This document shows, piece by piece, positions 59,925-64,000 of a stretch of 64,000 bases of DNA. The notes under the pieces are model-generated. The model saw only the letters and a program-made list of their open reading frames with translations. It searched no databases and was not told where the DNA came from. The stretch is taken from contig DGUP01000046.1 in the NCBI GenBank assembly GCA_002394685.1, forward strand, positions 33,759-97,758. The letters are read 5' to 3'. Origin of the DNA: Treponema sp. UBA4307 (GTDB lineage: Bacteria; Spirochaetota; Spirochaetia; Treponematales; Treponemataceae). Position numbers and translations under genes: made by a program. The first letter of the stretch is position 1. Each line of letters starts with the position of its first letter.

Positions 59925-61003
59925 TTAAAGGCCTCCCTGTTTCGGAATTCTTTCAGATTGTAATAAATTACCGGACTAACACCAATTAATATTAAAATTG
60001 CTATTGCTGAACCACGTCCGTAATTCTGGAATGTAAACATCTGCTTGTACTGCTGACTTGCCAGAACTTCTGTACCAAACATTCCGTTAGTCATTGAATA
60101 AACAATATCAAAACATTTAAGGGCTGCAAGAAGAATTGTTGTGCTTACACTTATAATTGAAGCCTTTATATTTGGAATAATTATCCGCATTAGAATTTTA
60201 AACTCACCTGCTCCATCAATACGTGCAGCTTCAATCATATCTTCTGGAACAGCTTTGAGTGCTGCGCTCAATACAACTAGTGCAAAACCAGTCTGGAGCC
60301 AGACAAAAATGGCAATTAAAAAGAAATTGTTCCACGGAGCTTTTCCAAGCCAGTTTTGAGGCTCCCCCCCAAATGTAACGACAATTGCGTTTAAGAGACC
60401 AATCTGTTCAGCTCCACCGAATTTTGCTGCATACATGAATTTAAAAATTACACCAGCACCAACCAGTGAAATTGACATTGGCATAAAGATAAAAGTTTTT
60501 GCGCCTTTTTCTATTAAACTTCTTTCTGCCAGAATTGCAAAAAACAGTCCAAGGAAAACACTAAATCCAGTACCTACAACAAGCCAGATTAAAGTATTGC
60601 GAATTGAAGTAAGCATTGAACGATCAGTAAAAAGAAATTTGTAATTTTCAAACCATACAAATTTTGTAGAACTTTTATCCATAAAACTTAAAATAAAAGA
60701 ACGGATAGTTGGAAGCAGCAGGTACCAGCCCATTATTAAAACTGCAGGTCCAATGAAAATATAGGGAACAATTTTATTATAAATTTTTGATGGAAAAATC
60801 TGTCCAAGTAAATTCAATGAATAAAAAATAAGTGCTACAGACCCTACCCCCCAGACAATTGCAATAAATGTAGTAGGAATCTGCGACATTAGATTTTCTT
60901 TTAATAATATAAATCCACCAGAAGCAAAAATAATTGTTGCCAGAGTTATTCCAAGTGCCTTGAATATTTCTCCCGGTGAAGTAGATTGTTTTATTTTTTC
61001 CAT
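59921..61003 (-). CDS. Sugar ABC transporter permease, MalF/AglF type
   Basis: A 360-residue permease with about eight hydrophobic segments, including two extra N-terminal helices before the six-helix core. The EAA loop is DMIEAARIDGAGEFKILMRIIIPNIKAS. It forms the translocation pore with the downstream permease. A terminator-like hairpin lies between it and the binding-protein gene upstream, and AAGGAGACTTGG gives its ribosome site. No ATPase subunit is encoded in this operon. Confidence 0.93.
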   Translation of the reverse strand: MEKIKQSTSPGEIFKALGITLATIIFASGGFILLKENLMSQIPTTFIAIVWGVGSVALIFYSLNLLGQIFPSKIYNKIVPYIFIGPAVLIMGWYLLLPTIRSFILSFMDKSSTKFVWFENYKFLFTDRSMLTSIRNTLIWLVVGTGFSVFLGLFFAILAERSLIEKGAKTFIFMPMSISLVGAGVIFKFMYAAKFGGAEQIGLLNAIVVTFGGEPQNWLGKAPWNNFFLIAIFVWLQTGFALVVLSAALKAVPEDMIEAARIDGAGEFKILMRIIIPNIKASIISVSTTILLAALKCFDIVYSMTNGMFGTEVLASQQYKQMFTFQNYGRGSAIAILILIGVSPVIYYNLKEFRNREAFK

Positions 61004-61024
61004 AAGATATCTCCAAGTCTCCTT

Positions 61025-61065
61025 AAAAAAAAAGGCAGAGATGTTTTCAGGCTAACACCTCCGCC
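61025..61065 (-). terminator. Intra-operon terminator between the binding-protein and permease genes
   Basis: Read leftward, GGCGGAGGTGTT pairs with AACATCTCTGCC (12 bp, two G-U pairs) and is followed by T9. It is placed between the binding-protein stop and the permease ribosome site, so only part of the transcripts should continue. Confidence 0.8.
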
Positions 61066-61081
61066 CATGTTTAATGAAAAA

Positions 61082-62377
61082 TTACTGAGGCCAGCTTTCT
61101 TCGATTACTTTAAGACAATCTTCAGCATTCTCAGCACCAGATACATAGTTTACCATTCCAGTCCAGAATGAGCCGGAACCAACTTCAGTTGGCATAAGGT
61201 CAGACGCGTCAAAACGGAACACAGAAGCATTTACAAGGATTTTTGCAATTTCACGTTCTACGCTGTTTCCATAATCATCAAAGTTCTGATTTTTGTGAGG
61301 GAACAAAGCTCCTCCAATATGTGCCCAAGGTGCACATGCTTCCCATGTTGTAAGGAATTTTAGGAATTCTTTTACACCAGGTTTATCTGTAAAGGCAACA
61401 AACTGATCACCTCCACCAAGAACAGGTGTTCCCCACTGAGGATCTACACCAGGAAGAGCAAACACGCCAACATATTCTTCCATATTGTCCTGTACATTCT
61501 GCTGAATAAAACCTGTAATAAAGTTACCCTGACGATGCATCATTGCTTTTGGAGAATCTTCAAAAAGTGGCTTAATACTGTCACCATAATTCATTGTAAC
61601 AATATTAGCTGCGCCTCCATATACATAATTATTATTCAGGAAAATTTCGCCACAATATTTAAGTGCATTTACAACAGCAGGATCATTGAATTTGATTTCA
61701 TGATTTACCCATTTATCGTAAACTTCAGGGCCTGCAGTACGGAGCATCATATCTTCAAGCCAGTCTGTTCCAGGCCATCCTGTTGCAGCACCAGATTCGA
61801 AACCTATTGTCCATGGAGTAACTCCATCCTTAACCATCTGATCTTCCAGAGCACGAAGTTCATCCCAGGTCTGAGGAATTGAGTATCCACGCTTAGCCCA
61901 TTCCTTTTTGTTGTACCATACAAAACTCTTTGCATTTACACGATGGAAAACGCCATACACATTTCCCTTGTAAGATCCAAGTTCCTTCCATACTGGGGCG
62001 TAACTTGAATCTATTGCAGCTACAACATCTGAATCAAGAACTTTAAGTTTTCCTTCTTCTGCAAATCTCTTCATTGTACCAGGCTGTGGTAAAACAGCAA
62101 TATCTGGCGGAGTATTTGCCTGCACTTCTACCTGAATCTGTACTTCAAAATCCGGGCTGCCTTCATAAGTAACCTGGAATCCAGAATCCTTGTGCATTTC
62201 ATTAAAGATTTTTACAATCTCCTGGAAACGAGCTTCTTCTTCTCCACGAAAAGCACCTTCAATACGAACGATACCATCATCAGCTTTTTTTGATGATGAA
62301 CTTTCCTTACTGCATCCTGTTGTTACAGAAAGTACTGCAGCAAGAAGGGCAGCAGCGCCCAACACTTCTTTTTTCAT
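61082..62377 (-). CDS. Sugar ABC transporter substrate-binding lipoprotein, AglE-like
   Basis: A 431-residue family 1 solute-binding protein. Lipoprotein signal with lipobox VTTGC (Cys near residue 22) and a Ser/Lys-rich linker after it. The mature part has the sugar-binding-protein pattern IVKIFNEMHKDSGFQVTYEG, NTPPDIAVLPQPGTMKRFAEEG and WDELRALEDQMVKDGVTPWT. Many Trp and Tyr residues fit a sugar-binding cleft. Similar in layout to alpha-glucoside binding proteins, so sucrose or another alpha-glucoside is the likely ligand from operon context. It is 24 bp after lacI and followed by a terminator hairpin. Confidence 0.92.
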   Translation of the reverse strand: MKKEVLGAAALLAAVLSVTTGCSKESSSSKKADDGIVRIEGAFRGEEEARFQEIVKIFNEMHKDSGFQVTYEGSPDFEVQIQVEVQANTPPDIAVLPQPGTMKRFAEEGKLKVLDSDVVAAIDSSYAPVWKELGSYKGNVYGVFHRVNAKSFVWYNKKEWAKRGYSIPQTWDELRALEDQMVKDGVTPWTIGFESGAATGWPGTDWLEDMMLRTAGPEVYDKWVNHEIKFNDPAVVNALKYCGEIFLNNNYVYGGAANIVTMNYGDSIKPLFEDSPKAMMHRQGNFITGFIQQNVQDNMEEYVGVFALPGVDPQWGTPVLGGGDQFVAFTDKPGVKEFLKFLTTWEACAPWAHIGGALFPHKNQNFDDYGNSVEREIAKILVNASVFRFDASDLMPTEVGSGSFWTGMVNYVSGAENAEDCLKVIEESWPQ

Positions 62378-62401
62378 ATAGCCTCCTTAAGCTAACACAA
62401 C

Positions 62402-63421
62402 CTATTTTTTACCGGTCGAACTTCGCTCCACAACTTCAACCGGAACTGTTGCATTTAAAATAGCTGAACTGTTGTTCTCAATTCCTTCAAGAACCATTCG
62501 GGCTGCAAGAACACCAGATTCTTCCAGATTTTGACTAACTGATGTAAGCCCTATATGTTCAGACATATCTATATTGTCAAATCCTATTACTTTTATGTCT
62601 TCCGGAATTTTTATTCCTCTTGAAGAAGCAATTCTAATAAATCTTGCAGCAATCACATCACTAGAACAGAAAACAGAATCTGGCAAAACTTTTTGTGACA
62701 GATATGAATCAATTCCTTCTTCCAGTTCACCTGAAGTAAAATCCTTAATCCACACATAGTTGTCAGGAATCTGTATTCCCTGCTCTTCAAAATATGAGAT
62801 AAAACCCTGATAACGTTCTTCTGTTGCTCCAACGGAATATCCTTTATCAGAACTCTGTCCTATAAATCCAGGATGCCTGCATCCAATCGAATAAAGATAT
62901 TCAGCGGCTTTTTTTCCTCCTGAAAGATTTGGAACGGCAACAGAATAAAAACCTTCAACAACTGCCTCTACAAAACAAACAGGAAAATCTGCATCATTAA
63001 GAATTGACAGAACTTCCTTTTCAGGTTTTACGCACAAAAGAATCAGAGCATCAACCCGCCGGGTATTTACCAGCAACTGAATGTAGTTTGATAAATCTTC
63101 AGAAGTATCAATGGAATAAACCACAAGTTCGAAATGCTTTGAAGCAAGAACTTTTGCAATTCCTCTCAGTCTTTCCATAAACGAAGGTTCTGTAAAAAAA
63201 GGAGCTACTACCCCCACTTTACGGTAAAGAGAACGGGCCTTTGCCACAGCCTCTGCTTTTGGAACAAAGTTAAGCTCATGAATTGCGTTCTGAACACGCA
63301 TACGCTTATCTGCTGCTACAGTATCAGGGGCATTGAGAACTCTTGAAACGGTGGCCGGGCTTACGCCAGCTTTTTTAGCCACATCATAAATTGTATTAAT
63401 CTTGTTTGAAACTGCTTTCAT
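62402..63421 (-). CDS. LacI-family transcriptional regulator
   Basis: A 339-residue LacI/GalR repressor. The N-terminal helix-turn-helix and hinge helix are clear: NTIYDVAKKAGVSPATVSRVL and PKAEAVAKARSL. The periplasmic-binding-protein-like core follows (VGVVAPFFTEPSFMERL; KVIGFDNIDMSEHIGLTSV). First gene of the sugar operon, so it probably autoregulates and controls import and breakdown of the sugar, which would act as inducer. I saw no perfect LacI-type palindrome near its promoter. Confidence 0.94.
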   Translation of the reverse strand: MKAVSNKINTIYDVAKKAGVSPATVSRVLNAPDTVAADKRMRVQNAIHELNFVPKAEAVAKARSLYRKVGVVAPFFTEPSFMERLRGIAKVLASKHFELVVYSIDTSEDLSNYIQLLVNTRRVDALILLCVKPEKEVLSILNDADFPVCFVEAVVEGFYSVAVPNLSGGKKAAEYLYSIGCRHPGFIGQSSDKGYSVGATEERYQGFISYFEEQGIQIPDNYVWIKDFTSGELEEGIDSYLSQKVLPDSVFCSSDVIAARFIRIASSRGIKIPEDIKVIGFDNIDMSEHIGLTSVSQNLEESGVLAARMVLEGIENNSSAILNATVPVEVVERSSTGKK

Positions 63422-63433
63422 AAAACTATATTC

Positions 63434-63462
63434 ATTATTACATCACACTTTTTACCTGTCAA
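63434..63462 (-). promoter_or_regulatory. Sigma-70 promoter of the lacI-led sugar operon
   Basis: Leftward TTGACA (63462-63457), 17 bp, AATAAT (63439-63434), 12 bp before the lacI ATG region. The spacer carries GTGTGATGT, reminiscent of but not matching a CRP half-site. Confidence 0.7.
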
Positions 63463-63532
63463 GTTTTTTTTTCTTAAAAAATATGAAATTTACCAATAAT
63501 TTAGAAAATACTAGAAATAATGGCCTTTTATA

Positions 63533-63541
63533 TGTTATAAT
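63533..63541 (+). promoter_or_regulatory. Extended -10 promoter of hup
   Basis: TG-T-TATAAT, an extended -10 element with no good -35, 58 bp before the hup start. Confidence 0.55.
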
Positions 63542-63599
63542 GTAGAACACAACGCGTGGGTAAATCTTACGTAAAGTAAATTTTATTTTGGAGATACTA

Positions 63600-63875
63600 A
63601 TGAACAAAGTAGAACTTGTTGAAGCAATGGCTAAGGAAACTGGCCTTTCAAAAAAAGACACAGAAGCAGCTCTTAAAGCATTTCTTAAGGTTTGTGAAAC
63701 AGAGCTTTCAAATGGTAACCCAATTTCTTTAATTGGTTTTGGTACATTTGACATTTCTAACAGATCAGAGAGAAAGGGTCGCAATCCTTTAACAGGTGCT
63801 GAAATTACAATTCCAGCTTCAAAATCTGTAAAGTTTAAGCCAGGAAAAGCTCTGAAGGAAAAAGTAAACAAGTAA
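63600..63875 (+). CDS. hup: HU-family DNA-binding protein
   Basis: A 91-residue HU/IHF-fold protein: MNKVELVEAMAKETGLSKKDTEAAL dimer helices, then ISLIGFGTFDISNRSERKGRNPLTGAEITIPASKSVKFKPGKALK with the RNPxTG DNA-intercalating arm. It bends and compacts DNA. The start at 63600 has TTTGGAG upstream; a possible codon four positions earlier lies inside that site. Single gene with its own terminator. HU and IHF cannot be separated by eye; the RNPLTG arm and length favour HU. Confidence 0.95.
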   Translation: MNKVELVEAMAKETGLSKKDTEAALKAFLKVCETELSNGNPISLIGFGTFDISNRSERKGRNPLTGAEITIPASKSVKFKPGKALKEKVNK

Positions 63876-63892
63876 TTACTTTACCTCATTTT

Positions 63893-63917
63893 AAGCCGCA
63901 TTTTTATGCGGTTTTTA
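63893..63917 (+). terminator. Terminator after hup
   Basis: CCGCAT-TTTT-ATGCGG stem with T5 following. Confidence 0.88.
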
Positions 63918-64000
63918 TTTTTTTAAATGTAATAGTGAATTATAATATTATCTGATCTGTATACAAGTTATACAAAATTAAATAGCCCGAATGTCGAGTT

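Noticed and set aside
63918..64000. Possible start of another gene or tRNA at the right edge
   Set aside because: Only 83 AT-rich bases remain, and neither a coding frame nor a cloverleaf could be supported.

Overview
The window looks like chromosome from a treponeme-type spirochete. It is AT-rich. It carries two FlaB core flagellins, a flagellar late operon ending in fliW-csrA, and TPR, NHL, PilZ and lipoprotein genes of spirochete style. Amylosucrase-based sugar use suggests a gut or rumen commensal rather than a host-restricted pathogen. There is no rRNA, no CRISPR array, no insertion sequence and no prophage. The assignment rests on gene content, because no database search was possible.

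Layout. 1-9.4 kb: an edge-truncated unknown gene, a large membrane protein overlapping dinB, then a leftward run (GHMP kinase-like protein, surE, TPR protein, secreted TPR/NHL/VWA protein). 9.4-13.1 kb: lnt with a lysine-rich tail, bioY, nrdR and a CAT-anticodon tRNA. 13.2-18.3 kb: argF behind a tandem repeat, a secreted protein behind a sigma-28 promoter, nrnA, a sigma-factor-like gene preceded by four 12-bp repeats and overlapping rdgB, and a PDZ-like secreted protein. 18.5-25.2 kb: flaB, flaB, flaG, fliD, a sigma-28-linked unknown gene and a PilZ membrane protein. 25.3-27.2 kb: a small unknown gene, tsaE, tsaB, GNAT. 27.3-31.7 kb (leftward): flgN-like, flgK, flgL, fliW, csrA from a sigma-28 promoter. 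31.8-32.6 kb: six tRNAs. 32.6-36.1 kb: tig, clpP, clpX. 36.1-48.7 kb: glycosyltransferase, DETD-box helicase, minimal prepilin peptidase, smc, two envelope proteins, serS, an AI-2E family transporter, an unknown protein and a lipoprotein. 48.8-52.1 kb: aconitase, a ComFB-domain protein, tRNA-Val and tRNA-Pro. 52.2-56.1 kb: an ABC exporter with its GntR regulator and palindromic operator, a NifX-like protein and a frameshifted hydrolase. 56.2-63.4 kb (leftward): a lacI-led alpha-glucoside/sucrose operon. 63.6 kb: HU.

How the genes fit together. The flagellar genes form a coherent late-assembly module. Sigma-28-type promoters (TAAA, 15-16 nt, then GCCGATAA-like) precede flaB1, the flgN-like/flgK operon and a small secreted protein, and a matching -10 box precedes an unknown gene after fliD. 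The flaB1 leader presents AGGA as the tetraloop of a 9-bp hairpin, the classical CsrA target, and csrA and fliW are encoded 9 kb away. This suggests that flagellin translation is controlled by a FliW-CsrA switch. The sugar operon pairs an AglEFG-like importer that lacks its own ATPase with an amylosucrase-family enzyme and a fructokinase. A terminator after the binding-protein gene should lower expression of the distal genes.

Less ordinary items are an SMC protein with no recognisable hinge, a ComFB domain fused to a C-terminal beta-rich region, a GHMP kinase with altered substrate and phosphate motifs, the histone-H1-like tail on Lnt, the iteron-like array before the sigma-like gene, and the highly structured leader of the second flaB.
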